From Wocania_A sp965224845 (GTDB lineage: Bacteria > Bacteroidota > Bacteroidia > Flavobacteriales > Flavobacteriaceae): a DNA stretch of 64,000 nt. Below are positions 44,540 through 53,497 of the stretch, one piece after another (the first letter of the stretch is position 1; the number at the start of each line of letters is the position of its first letter). The notes under the pieces are model-generated. The model did no database searches and was not told the DNA's origin. It saw only the letters and a list, made by a program, of their open reading frames with translations. Both the position numbers and the translations under genes were made by a program. Location: positions 1-64,000 of the forward strand of contig CBDDAJ010000005.1 of assembly GCA_965224845.1 (NCBI GenBank), given 5' to 3'.

Positions 44540-47148
44540 ATGAATTTAAATAATTATACCATAAAATCGCAAGAAGCCATACAACAAGCTCAGCAAATTG
44601 CCCAAGGATTTGGGCATCAACACATAGAAATTGAACACCTTTTTAAAGGGGTTTTTGAGGTCGATGAGAATGTATTACCATTCCTTTTAAAAAAATTAAA
44701 CGTCAATATATCCATATTACAACAAGCTTTAGATAAGCAGATTGAAAGTTTTTCCAAAGTTACCGGGACTCAACTTATGCTGTCTCGTGAAACAGGAAAA
44801 GCTTTAAACGAAGCATCTATCATTGCTAAAAAAATGAAGGATGATTACGTTTCTATAGAGCATCTCATTTTAGCCATCTTTAAATCGAATAGCAAAATAG
44901 CACAAATGCTAAAAGATCAGGGCGTAACAGAAAAAGGATTAAAAGCTAGTATTGAAGAGCTAAGAAAAGGCGAAAATGTAACCTCTCAAAGTCAAGAGGA
45001 CACTTATAATTCCCTAAACAAATACGCAAAAAATCTAAATCAATTGGCCAGAGACGGGAAATTAGATCCTGTAATTGGTCGTGATGAAGAAATCCGTAGA
45101 ATACTTCAAATCTTATCGCGAAGAACAAAAAACAATCCCATTTTAGTTGGCGAGCCTGGAACTGGTAAAACTGCCATTGCAGAAGGCTTAGCACACCGAA
45201 TTATTGATGGTGATATTCCAGAAAACCTTAAGGACAAGCAAATTTTTGCCTTGGATATGGGCGCACTAATTGCTGGAGCTAAATTTAAAGGAGAGTTTGA
45301 AGAACGTCTAAAAGCAGTTATTAAAGAAGTAACAACCAGCGATGGCGACATCGTACTCTTTATTGACGAAATACATACACTGGTAGGTGCTGGCGGAGGT
45401 CAAGGTGCCATGGATGCTGCTAACATTTTAAAACCAGCATTAGCCAGAGGCGAATTACGGGCTATTGGCGCAACAACTTTAGATGAATATCAAAAATATT
45501 TTGAAAAGGACAAAGCTTTAGAGCGTCGATTTCAAAAAGTCATGGTAGATGAGCCAGATACCGAAAGTGCCATTTCCATACTTAGAGGTATTAAGGAAAA
45601 GTATGAAACACATCATAAAGTACGTATAAAAGATGAAGCTATTATTGGTGCTGTAGAACTTTCGACACGATATATTACCAATCGTTTTTTACCAGATAAA
45701 GCTATTGATTTAATGGATGAAGCCGCTTCAAAATTGCGTATGGAAATTAACTCTAAACCTGAAGAATTAGACGTTTTAGATAGAAAGATCATGCAGCTTG
45801 AAATTGAAATAGAGGCCATTAAACGTGAAAAAGATGAAACTAAATTAAAATCACTTCGATCAGATTTAGCAAATTTAAAAGAACAACGCAATGAAATAAA
45901 TGCCAAATGGAAAAGTGAAAAAGAAGTTGTTGACAATATTCAAAATACCAAACAGGATATTGAGAATTATAAACTTGAGGCTGAAAAAGCAGAACGAGAG
46001 GGTCACTATGGGAAAGTAGCCGAATTACGATACGGAAAAATCAAAGCAGCACAAGAACAACTTGAAACCTATCAAAAACAATTACAAGCACAGGCAGAAA
46101 ACTCATTAATCAAGGAAGAAGTTACATATGATGATATTGCAGAAGTAGTAGCTAAATGGACTGGTATTCCAGTAACCAAAATGCTTCAAAGCGAACGTGA
46201 AAAACTATTAAAACTTGAAGATGAATTACATAAACGTGTTGTAGGACAAGAGGAAGCTATAGTTGCTGTAAGTGATGCTGTAAGACGTAGTCGAGCTGGT
46301 TTACAAAACCCACAAAAACCCATTGGAACCGTTTCTTATTTTTAGGGACAACGGGGGTTGGAAAAACAGAGCTGGCCAAAGCTTTAGCTGAATATTTGTT
46401 TGATGATGAAAGTGCAATGACGAGAATTGACATGAGTGAATATCAAGAACGGCATGCGGTTAGCAGATTGGTTGGTGCCCCTCCCGGATATGTAGGCTAT
46501 GATGAAGGCGGGCAATTAACCGAAGCTGTGAGACGTAAACCATATTCTGTTGTATTATTGGATGAAATTGAAAAAGCACACCCAGATACGTTTAATATTT
46601 TATTACAAGTACTTGATGAAGGACACCTAACTGATAATAAAGGGCGTGTGGCTGATTTTAAAAACACTATTATCATAATGACATCTAATATTGGAAGCCA
46701 TTTAATTCAAGAGCGCTTTGAAGCTACTAAGGATTTAAATTCTGCAGTTGAAGCTGCCAAAATTGATGTTTTAGGGCTATTAAAACAAAGCGTACGACCT
46801 GAGTTTCTTAATAGAATTGATGATACCATTATGTTTACCCCATTAAGTAAAACTAATATTGTTGCCATAGTGGAATTACAATTGAAACATGTTACCAGAA
46901 TGATTGCTCAACAAGGCATCACTTTTGACGCGACGCCAGAAGCTATAGCGTATCTTGCAAGTAAAGACTATAACCCGGAATACGGTGCAAGACCTGTAAA
47001 ACGTGTTATACAAAAAGAAGTTTTAAATGCTTTAAGTAAAGAAATACTAGCAGGAAAGGTAACTACAGATAGTATTATTTTGCTTGATGCCTTTGATGAT
47101 GAATTAGTGTTTAGGAACCAGAATAACTTAGTTACAGAAGAATTTTAA
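44540..47148 (+). pseudogene. clpB: ClpB chaperone with frameshift in the second Walker A motif
   Basis: Hsp100/ClpB disaggregase. Clp_N repeats (about 1-150), NBD1 with GEPGTGKTAIAEGLA and IDEIHTLVGAGGG, the middle coiled coil (about 400-530), and NBD2 are all recognisable. The frame from 44540 ends in TAG at 46343-46345, after IGTVSYF. The family's F-L-F-L-G-T-T-G-V-G-K-T-E continues in another frame from 46333 (TTC TTA TTT TTA GGG), so two extra bases (GT, 46331-46332) interrupt NBD2's Walker A. From there the frame is open to 47148 with normal NBD2 motifs. Without GT the product would be 868 residues, normal for ClpB. A translation start at 46396 would lack Walker A. Assembly error, recent mutation, or slippage are possible. 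Confidence 0.9.
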
Positions 47149-47211
47149 AAAAACTGAAAATTATTTGTAACATAATTGCTTTCTAACAGTCTATTAGTTG
47201 GTTGGTTAGTT

Positions 47212-47257
47212 GAAAAGCAACATGAATCTTTAACGAGATGAGTGTTGCTTTTCCTTT
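47212..47257 (+). terminator. Terminator after clpB
   Basis: 11-bp stem GAAAAGCAACA / TGTTGCTTTTC (47212-47222 and 47243-47253) followed by CTTTTTA. It lies between clpB and the TetR operator. Confidence 0.8.
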
Positions 47258-47286
47258 TTATATAAATTAAAAAACACAAAGTAAAT

Positions 47287-47300
47287 ATACCAAACGGTAT
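47287..47300. promoter_or_regulatory. TetR operator upstream of the tetR gene
   Basis: ATACC-AAAC-GGTAT, a 14-base palindrome, 24 bases before the tetR ATG. The same palindrome recurs before the thioesterase gene. Confidence 0.75.
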
Positions 47301-47323
47301 TTTTTTGTTATATTTGACAAAGA

Positions 47324-47920
47324 ATGAAAACTAAAGCAGAACTTACATCGGAATACATACTAGAAATTGCTGCACCTATATTTAATAAAAACGGATATGC
47401 AGCAACAAGTATGCGAGATATTACAGAAGCCACTTCCTTAACAAAAGGAGCGATATATGGAAACTTTAAAAACAAAGAGGAATTGGCAATAGCTTCATTT
47501 AAATATACAGTAAAGAATATGATGAAACGCATTGCTCAGCACTTAACATTAAGTGAATCTCCTATTCAAAAGCTATTTTTAATAACAGACTTTTACAGAA
47601 ATTACTACAATTATAGTAAGCAATTAGGAGGCTGCCCTATTTTAAACATTGGTGTTGATGCTAACAACCAAAATACCCTATTGCTGAAAAAGGTTAAACA
47701 GGTAATCGAAAAAATACAAGACCAGGTAGCTGCCATTATTGAAGATGGTATTGAAGCCGGAGAAATATCAATAAACATCAATGCGATGCAATACGCCAAA
47801 AGGATAGACACCATGATCCAGGGTGCTATATTTATGACCTATACAATGGATGATGAACTGTACATAAAAGACACCATGAATCAAATTGATCAAATGATCC
47901 ATAACGAGTTAAAAGCATAA
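47324..47920 (+). CDS. TetR/AcrR family transcriptional regulator
   Basis: 198 residues. N-terminal HTH (about 8-55): YILEIAAPIFNKNGYAATSMRDITEATSLTKGAIYGNFKNKEEL, the standard TetR DNA-binding domain. The C-terminal helical ligand domain has CPILNIGVDANNQN and a long helix (LLKKVKQVIEKIQDQVAAII). A 14-base palindrome lies just before it and again before the next gene, so it probably represses itself and the thioesterase. Long-chain acyl-CoA or a similar lipid is a plausible inducer because of the neighbour, but this is inference. Confidence 0.93.
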   Translation: MKTKAELTSEYILEIAAPIFNKNGYAATSMRDITEATSLTKGAIYGNFKNKEELAIASFKYTVKNMMKRIAQHLTLSESPIQKLFLITDFYRNYYNYSKQLGGCPILNIGVDANNQNTLLLKKVKQVIEKIQDQVAAIIEDGIEAGEISININAMQYAKRIDTMIQGAIFMTYTMDDELYIKDTMNQIDQMIHNELKA

Positions 47921-47936
47921 TTTTTTAATCAATAAT

Positions 47937-47950
47937 ATACCATTCGGTAT
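47937..47950. promoter_or_regulatory. TetR operator upstream of the thioesterase gene
   Basis: ATACC-ATTC-GGTAT, the same 14-base palindrome as at 47287, 18 bases before the thioesterase ATG and 16 after the tetR stop. Confidence 0.75.
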
Positions 47951-47968
47951 AAAAATAAACCAAACACA

Positions 47969-48466
47969 ATGAGTAATTTATTAAACGTATTAGAAAGTAA
48001 AACAAAAATTAGATTTCAACATTGCGACCCTTTTAATCACTTAAATAATGGCAGCTACATAGATTACTTTATGAATCATCGTGAAGATGCTTTAATAAAG
48101 CACTACCAAATCGATATTTATAAAATGGCACAAAAATTAGGTAAAAGTTGGGTTTCCAGCAGTAACCAAATAGCCTATATAAAACCCGCATTTTTAATGG
48201 AAACTGTGGTTATTGAATCGCAACTGATTAAATTTACCGATAGTGAATTAGGCGTAGAAATGCGTATGTATAATGCAGATAAAAGCCATCTGAAAGCTAT
48301 CATTTGGTGTGGTTTTGTTCACTTTAACCTATTGAAACAAAAGAGAGAAACGCATACTGATGATTTGATGCAATTGTTTAAAAAAGTACATAACCCTGTC
48401 TTATCTGACTCATTTGAAGAACGAATTGTTCAATTGAGAAAATATAAAACAGAAACCACCGTTTAA
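47969..48466 (+). CDS. Acyl-CoA thioesterase (4HBT hot-dog fold)
   Basis: 165 residues. The hot-dog thioesterase motif IRFQHCDPFNHLNNGSYIDYFM (about 14-36) has the conserved Asp and H-x-N positions of 4-hydroxybenzoyl-CoA-type enzymes; the beta-sheet continues with SSNQIAYIKPAFLMETVVIESQ and LKAIIWCGFVHFNL. Hydrolyses acyl-CoA or acyl-ACP. Likely regulated by the adjacent TetR protein through the palindrome. Substrate length unknown. Confidence 0.87.
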   Translation: MSNLLNVLESKTKIRFQHCDPFNHLNNGSYIDYFMNHREDALIKHYQIDIYKMAQKLGKSWVSSSNQIAYIKPAFLMETVVIESQLIKFTDSELGVEMRMYNADKSHLKAIIWCGFVHFNLLKQKRETHTDDLMQLFKKVHNPVLSDSFEERIVQLRKYKTETTV

Positions 48467-48564
48467 CTTACTAACAAATTATTGTTAATTAAATCATTGT
48501 TAAAATTCATAAAAAACCGTTTTAATTTCCTACTTTTACATTATTATAATCCCAAAACTAATAT

Positions 48565-48584
48565 TATACTTGTTGTAAAGTATA
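48565..48584. promoter_or_regulatory. Inverted repeat before the DeoC-like gene
   Basis: Perfect 7-bp arms TATACTT / AAGTATA with a 6-base spacer, 29 bases before the ATG. It could be an operator or a small hairpin in the 5' leader. Confidence 0.4.
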
Positions 48585-48613
48585 CTTTTAAAATAAATAA
48601 AACCTACTTTTAA

Positions 48614-49342
48614 ATGCATATTACTAATTATATAGAATACACTTTATTACATCCTTCTGCTGCAGAAAGAGATATTATTGAATTATGCTTAACAGCACAA
48701 AAGAATAATTATTATGCTGTTAATGTTAATAGCCATTATGTTTCTTTAGCAAAACAATTGTTAAGTAATACAAATATTAAAATATGCACGCCTATAGGTT
48801 TTCCTTTAGGAGCCATGGCTACAGCATCAAAAGTATATGAAGCTACACAAGCTTTAAAGGATGGTGCCGATGAAATTGAAATGGTTATTAATCAAGGTTT
48901 GCTTAAAAGCAAAAATTATGTTTCTGTTTTAAAAGATATAACTGATGTAAAATTAGCTATTGGAGAAACACCATTAAAAGTAATTATAGAAATTTCAGAA
49001 TTGAATAAAAATGAAATAATACGAATATGTGAGATTTGCCTGGATGCAAAAGTAGATTATATAAAAACATCAAGTGGTTTTTCTAAAGGTGGTTCAACTT
49101 TAACAACAGTAAAGATTATTAAAAAAACCATAAGAGATCATATTAAAATAGCTGCTTTTGATGGCATAGAAGATTATGATACTGCCATAAAGTATATAGA
49201 ATCTGGTGCTGATAGAGTTGGAATTTGCTATGGTACAGAACTAATTAATAAAACACGACCTAAAAGAAATTCTAAAATATTCAAACAGTACATTAAAACA
49301 TTCAAAGAAGAAGAGGTTATCAAAGAAGACTTTATCTGCTAA
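48614..49342 (+). CDS. DeoC paralogue with altered active site
   Basis: 242 residues, deoxyribose-phosphate aldolase fold: YIEYTLLHPSAAERDI, ICTPIGFPLGAMATASKVYEA, DEIEMVINQGLLKSK, VDYIKTSSGFSKGG, and GADRVGICYG. The Schiff-base Lys (IKTS, about 151) remains. However, the first Asp of IDHTLL is Glu (8), the catalytic Asp (DEID) is Glu (89), the second Lys of KASGG is Ala (IAAFDGI, about 180), and the phosphate-binding G-x-S-S-G is GICYG. Normal 2-deoxyribose-5-phosphate aldolase activity is doubtful. It has a 30-residue basic/acidic tail not found in the canonical paralogue. Confidence 0.8.
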   Translation: MHITNYIEYTLLHPSAAERDIIELCLTAQKNNYYAVNVNSHYVSLAKQLLSNTNIKICTPIGFPLGAMATASKVYEATQALKDGADEIEMVINQGLLKSKNYVSVLKDITDVKLAIGETPLKVIIEISELNKNEIIRICEICLDAKVDYIKTSSGFSKGGSTLTTVKIIKKTIRDHIKIAAFDGIEDYDTAIKYIESGADRVGICYGTELINKTRPKRNSKIFKQYIKTFKEEEVIKEDFIC

Positions 49343-49371
49343 AAAAAATTAAGACTAACTCAAATAAATCT

Positions 49372-49415
49372 AAAAGCTAAACAAAACTCTTAAGTACTTG
49401 TTTAGCTTTTTTTAT
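49372..49415. terminator. Bidirectional terminator
   Basis: Perfect 13-bp arms AAAAGCTAAACAA / TTGTTTAGCTTTT with a 13-base loop and T-run, between the convergent DeoC-like and OmpW genes. Confidence 0.92.
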
Positions 49416-49428
49416 CTTGAATTTCTAG

Positions 49429-50085
49429 TTAAAATCGCATTCCAAAACCAATACCGGCAATAAATGGATTAATATCTACATCAGCCCCAACGGTTGCTCC
49501 TAAAGCCGTAGTAGCATTTACAGTTACATCAGTATTTAAAAGCAAATATTTAGCATCTAAGTTAATAAACCAAGTATCGTTTATATCAATATCAAAGCCC
49601 GTTTGAAAAGCAAACCCTAAGGCACTATCGTAACTCACATTATCAGCTACAGGCCCTGCACTTTCATTATAAAACAATGTATAATTTAAACCAGCACCAA
49701 AATAAGGACGTACAACATCCCCATCAAAATGGTACTGTAACGTAAGTGTTGGTGGCAATAACCATACATCACCTAACGGAATATCTCCTGCAGCTGTTGA
49801 AACAGCTTTAACATCATGCTTTGTAGTAGCCAGGATTAATTCGGCAGCTATATTTTTAGTAAAAAAATAGGTAAAATCCAACTCAGGAACATAAGCGTTA
49901 GATATTTGCACATCGCCGCCAATAGCTTGTATAGTGGCCGATTCGTTAGGAACTACAGCAATCGCTCGTAATCTAACTTGCCATTTGCTAAAATCTGTAG
50001 TCGAATTAGTTTCGTTCTCTTGTGCACTACTTATTGCATTAAACATAAAGCATGCAATTAAGGCTGTAAAAATTGTTTTTTTCAT
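49429..50085 (-). CDS. OmpW family outer-membrane protein
   Basis: 218 residues from the ATG at 50085; the open frame extends to 50145, but the signal peptide MKKTIFTALIACFMFNAISSAQ begins at the later Met. Strands typical of OmpW: WQVRLRAIAVVPNESA near the start, PELDFTYFFTKNIAAELIL, PTLTLQYHFDGDVVRPYFGAGLNYTLFYNE, and a C-terminal FIAGIGFGMRF ending in Phe, the outer-membrane insertion signal. Probably an 8-stranded barrel with a hydrophobic channel for small molecules. Monocistronic. Confidence 0.92.
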   Translation of the reverse strand: MKKTIFTALIACFMFNAISSAQENETNSTTDFSKWQVRLRAIAVVPNESATIQAIGGDVQISNAYVPELDFTYFFTKNIAAELILATTKHDVKAVSTAAGDIPLGDVWLLPPTLTLQYHFDGDVVRPYFGAGLNYTLFYNESAGPVADNVSYDSALGFAFQTGFDIDINDTWFINLDAKYLLLNTDVTVNATTALGATVGADVDINPFIAGIGFGMRF

Positions 50086-50249
50086 GGTAATTGAGTTATT
50101 ATTTACAACAAAATTAGCATCAAACAAATAACAAAAAACTGACATAAATCATAGTTTGAAAATATTTTTTATAAGCCTATTATTATTTCATAAATTGTTT
50201 GAAATTAATCTCATGATTAACCAAAAAATAACTTAATTTTAGCAGGCCT

Positions 50250-50918
50250 ATGAAACGTTTAAATACTTATATAGATCATACACTTTTGAAGCCTACGGCA
50301 ACTAAAGCTGATATTAAAAAGTTATGTGACGAAGCTATAGAACATCAGTTCTTCTCAGTTTGTGTAAACAGTTGCTATGTTTTTTTAGCTAAAGAATATT
50401 TAAAAAACAGCACTATAAAAGTTTGCAGTGTTATTGGCTTTCCTTTGGGGGCAATGTCTACTCAAGCAAAAGTTGCTGAGGCTGAATCTGCGATAAATAA
50501 TGGTGCTGATGAAATTGATATGGTACTCAACTTAGGGTATCTAAAAAGCAAAGATTTTGATGCCGTTTGGAAAGATATTGAAGCCGTTAAAAAAGTAATG
50601 CCCAATAAAGTACTCAAAGTTATTTTAGAAACTTGTTATTTAGAAGAATTGGAAATTATAAAAGCCAGTGAGCTTGCTATACAAAGTGGTGCAGATTTTA
50701 TAAAGACCTCTACCGGCTTTGGAACTGGAGGTGCGACCCCTCATGATATCAAGCTTATGAAAAGCGTAGCTAAAGATAATTGTATTAAAATTAAAGCCTC
50801 TGGTGGTATAAAAGATACTAAAACAGCATTGGAGTATATTGACCTTGGTGCCAACCGTTTGGGAACATCTTCTGGCATTGCAATTGTAACAGGAAAAGCA
50901 TCAAATTCAAACTATTAA
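50250..50918 (+). CDS. deoC: Deoxyribose-phosphate aldolase
   Basis: 222 residues. All active-site motifs are present: YIDHTLLKPTAT, VCVNSCYV, VIGFPLGAMSTQAKVAEAE, GADEIDMVLNLG (catalytic Asp), DFIKTSTGFGTGGATPHD (Schiff-base Lys), IKIKASGGIKD (second Lys), and GTSSG (phosphate site). Cleaves 2-deoxyribose-5-phosphate to glyceraldehyde-3-phosphate and acetaldehyde in nucleoside catabolism. Twelve bases before deoD, forming a salvage unit. Confidence 0.96.
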   Translation: MKRLNTYIDHTLLKPTATKADIKKLCDEAIEHQFFSVCVNSCYVFLAKEYLKNSTIKVCSVIGFPLGAMSTQAKVAEAESAINNGADEIDMVLNLGYLKSKDFDAVWKDIEAVKKVMPNKVLKVILETCYLEELEIIKASELAIQSGADFIKTSTGFGTGGATPHDIKLMKSVAKDNCIKIKASGGIKDTKTALEYIDLGANRLGTSSGIAIVTGKASNSNY

Positions 50919-50930
50919 AACAAAAAACTA

Positions 50931-51629
50931 ATGAGTGTACATATAGAAGCAAAAAAAGGAGAGATAGCAGAAACTATTCTACTCCCCGGAGACCCACTGC
51001 GTGCCAAATGGATTGCAGAAACTTTTTTTGAAAACCCGTTTTGTTTTAATACAGTAAGAAACATGTTTGGCTATACCGGTACATATAAGGGTAATCGTAT
51101 TTCGGTTATGGGAACAGGTATGGGGGTTCCATCCATATCTATTTATGCACATGAACTTATTACAGAATACGGTGTTAAAAACTTAATTAGAGTTGGTAGT
51201 GCCGGGTCTTACCAAAAACATATAAAAATAAGAGATATTGTTTTAGCTATGGCTGCATCCTCAAATTCTGGTGTTAACGAATTGCGCTTTGGCGGTGCTG
51301 ACTATGCCCCTACTGCTAACTATGAGCTATTTCAAAAAGCAGTAGATATCGCCAAAGAAAAAAATATTCCCATAAAAGCGGGTAATGTTTTTACTTCAGA
51401 TGAATTTTATGCCGACGATTTTGAATCGTACAAAAAGTGGTCGAAGTTTGGCGTGCTTTGTGTAGAGATGGAAAGTGCTGGCTTATATACTGTTGCAGCA
51501 AAACACAATGTAAACGCACTGTCAATTTTAACGATATCAGACTCTTTAGTTACAGGAGAACGTACTACTAGTAAAGAACGAGAAACTACTTTTAAAGGCA
51601 TGATAGAAGTTGCTTTAGAACTGGCTTAA
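50931..51629 (+). CDS. deoD: Purine-nucleoside phosphorylase, DeoD type
   Basis: 232 residues. Start MSVHIEAKKGEIAETILLPGDPLRAKWIA is the hallmark of hexameric DeoD; NTVRNMFGYTGTYKG, VMGTGMGVPSISIYAHELI, LIRVGSAGSY, CVEMESAGLYTVA and SILTISDSLVTGE follow. Phosphorolyses purine (deoxy)nucleosides; the sugar phosphate from deoxynucleosides feeds DeoC after mutase action. In the deoC operon; six bases before the GNAT gene. Confidence 0.97.
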   Translation: MSVHIEAKKGEIAETILLPGDPLRAKWIAETFFENPFCFNTVRNMFGYTGTYKGNRISVMGTGMGVPSISIYAHELITEYGVKNLIRVGSAGSYQKHIKIRDIVLAMAASSNSGVNELRFGGADYAPTANYELFQKAVDIAKEKNIPIKAGNVFTSDEFYADDFESYKKWSKFGVLCVEMESAGLYTVAAKHNVNALSILTISDSLVTGERTTSKERETTFKGMIEVALELA

Positions 51630-51635
51630 GGTTTT

Positions 51636-52187
51636 ATGATTCCGATTTCAACCAACTTACATCTAGAACCCATCACTGCAAATGATCAGGGTGATTTGAT
51701 GGTTTTAATGCAAAAAATTTATCCGCCAGCTTATAAGCAGTTGTGGATAAATGAAGATTGTAACTGGTATTTAAACCATTGCTTTTCAAAAGAAAATTTA
51801 AGAAAAGAGTTAAACGAAGTAAATGCCATGTATTATTTTGTTATTTATAACTCAAAACGGGTTGGTATAGTACGCTATATATATAATACCAATACAAGTA
51901 AATCTGTCCAAAAAAATGCTACTTTTATACATAGAATTTACCTTAGCAGTGAAGCACAAGGCAAAGGTATAGCCAAGCAACTTTTTTATTGGATAGAACA
52001 ACAAGCCATTTTGAAACAAAATAACTACTTATGGTTAAAAGCCATGGATACACAAATGCAGGCACTTAAGTTTTACGAAAAGCAAGGGTTTAAAACTATA
52101 AGCAAAATTAGCTTGGATTTTAATTTAATCCATCTGCATTTAAGAGGTATGGTGGTTATGACAAAAGCGATTAAAAATAAAATTTAA
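51636..52187 (+). CDS. GNAT family N-acetyltransferase
   Basis: 183 residues. The acetyl-CoA binding motif RIYLSSEAQGKGIAKQLFYWIEQQ (about 109-132) is the standard GNAT motif A; WLKAMDTQMQALKFYEKQGFK is motif B. Substrate unknown. Close spacing (6 bases) with deoD and 7 bases with the phosphatase gene suggests one transcript, though a direct role in nucleoside metabolism is not shown by sequence. Confidence 0.9.
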   Translation: MIPISTNLHLEPITANDQGDLMVLMQKIYPPAYKQLWINEDCNWYLNHCFSKENLRKELNEVNAMYYFVIYNSKRVGIVRYIYNTNTSKSVQKNATFIHRIYLSSEAQGKGIAKQLFYWIEQQAILKQNNYLWLKAMDTQMQALKFYEKQGFKTISKISLDFNLIHLHLRGMVVMTKAIKNKI

Positions 52188-52194
52188 AAACATT

Positions 52195-52704
52195 ATGAAA
52201 CAATTACTCATCCTATGCTTCTTAATAACATTTACATTTCCAGGTTTTAGCCAGAATGAAGCAGCCTCCAAAACTACAACATACTACTTTATTCGTCATG
52301 CCGAAAAAGATAGAAGTGATAAAACAAATAAAAATCCGCATTTAACAGAAGCTGGTAAAAAACGTGCCGAGCATTGGAGCAATATATTTAAACATATAAA
52401 GTTTGATGCTGTATATTCAACAGGTTATAACAGAACAAAAGAAACAGCAAAGCCTACTGCGGCTAAAAACGGAGTAGAATTAATACTTTATCACCCACGC
52501 AATCTTAATAAAGAAAGGTTCTTAAACGACACAGAGGGTAAAACCGTACTAGTCGTTGGCCATAGCAATAGTACACCAACGTTTGTAAATTCTATTTTAG
52601 GGTATAAAAAGTATGACCATATAGATGACCGTAATAATGGCAACTTATACATTATCACCATAATTGACGAAAAGATTTCAGATCAGGTCTTAGAAATTAA
52701 TTAA
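52195..52704 (+). CDS. Secreted histidine phosphatase
   Basis: 169 residues with a signal peptide ending PGFSQ. The phosphohistidine motif is YFIRHAEKDRS (about 31-41), followed by YSTGYNRTKETAKPTA and VLVVGHSNSTPTFV (second catalytic His). Branch of the phosphoglycerate-mutase-like superfamily; SixA-like proteins act on phosphohistidine, others on small phosphates. Periplasmic location is suggested by the signal. Overlaps the DUF6503 gene's 3' end by eight bases on the opposite strand. Confidence 0.9.
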   Translation: MKQLLILCFLITFTFPGFSQNEAASKTTTYYFIRHAEKDRSDKTNKNPHLTEAGKKRAEHWSNIFKHIKFDAVYSTGYNRTKETAKPTAAKNGVELILYHPRNLNKERFLNDTEGKTVLVVGHSNSTPTFVNSILGYKKYDHIDDRNNGNLYIITIIDEKISDQVLEIN

Positions 52705-53434
52705 CCGATATATTCTCGAGTTCAATTTTAGAAAGCAGTTGTAACTTATCGTTTTCAAACAAATGATCTAATTGCTCTAAACTCACTGAAGTTCCTGTAG
52801 GCGTATAGTTATTGTAGTCTACAAATCTAATGCCTTTGATATAGCGCGCATGATATGCTTCTCTAAAACGCAACCCCAAACCATCAGGTTCGGCATAAGA
52901 GTAGGCCATATAATCGACCTTATATAATTCTTTATCAATCCAATAAATAAAGACATCATCAAAATCTTCCCCGCCTCCTACTTCATCAAAGGTAATTTTT
53001 ATCTTATAATATTGCTTACCCTTTAATTCTACACTACCCAGATACTGCTTATTAACCGCAGCATCATTCAAGCCATATGGTAATACAGAAAAATAGTGAA
53101 CCGAGTTCACAGAAGCAGAATATCGAGGTATCATACTATCCTGAACTTTTACCAATGAGTTATTAATATAACGCTTAAAGCCAGCATTAGACAAAACATC
53201 ATTAATAACATTCACCGAGTCGTTAAACGTTCTTTCTAATTGGTATGTGCCATTATTGCGTATTGCTTTATAATGCCTGCCTCTAAAATCAAATTCGATA
53301 GTAGCATCATTTATCATTTTCCCACCAGATGCCTCAATAGATTTATCAACTATATTTTGAGCATTTATAGTGTTTTCCTTTTTACAATTAACAAGGACTA
53401 ATGCGGCTATTACAATCAATAAAAATTTATGCAT
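52697..53434 (-). CDS. DUF6503 family lipoprotein
   Basis: 245 residues, lipobox LVNC (Cys 17). Body starts ENIV-like segment AQNIVDKSIEASGGKMINDATIEFDFRGRHYKAIR and continues with strands (LGSVELKGKQYYKIKITF, VFIYWIDKELYKVDYMAYSY, YIKGIRFVDYNNYTP). This pattern is that of DUF6503/outer-membrane lipoprotein-sorting-like proteins of Flavobacteriia, with a LolA/LppX-like open barrel. Function unknown, maybe lipid carriage. Confidence 0.8.
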   Translation of the reverse strand: MHKFLLIVIAALVLVNCKKENTINAQNIVDKSIEASGGKMINDATIEFDFRGRHYKAIRNNGTYQLERTFNDSVNVINDVLSNAGFKRYINNSLVKVQDSMIPRYSASVNSVHYFSVLPYGLNDAAVNKQYLGSVELKGKQYYKIKITFDEVGGGEDFDDVFIYWIDKELYKVDYMAYSYAEPDGLGLRFREAYHARYIKGIRFVDYNNYTPTGTSVSLEQLDHLFENDKLQLLSKIELENISVN

Positions 53435-53497
53435 TGTTTTTTTTTATATATGTCGCTAAACTATACAATACTTACCATAACGAAGTATAAAATTTTC

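Noticed and set aside
45106..45936. Minus-strand open frames inside clpB
   Set aside because: Shadow frames of a conserved coding sequence; Ser/Ala-rich translations without motifs.
46337..46345. Programmed -1 frameshift in clpB
   Set aside because: A T-run is present, but no evident stimulatory structure, and the simplest reading is a 2-base insertion; kept only as an alternative.
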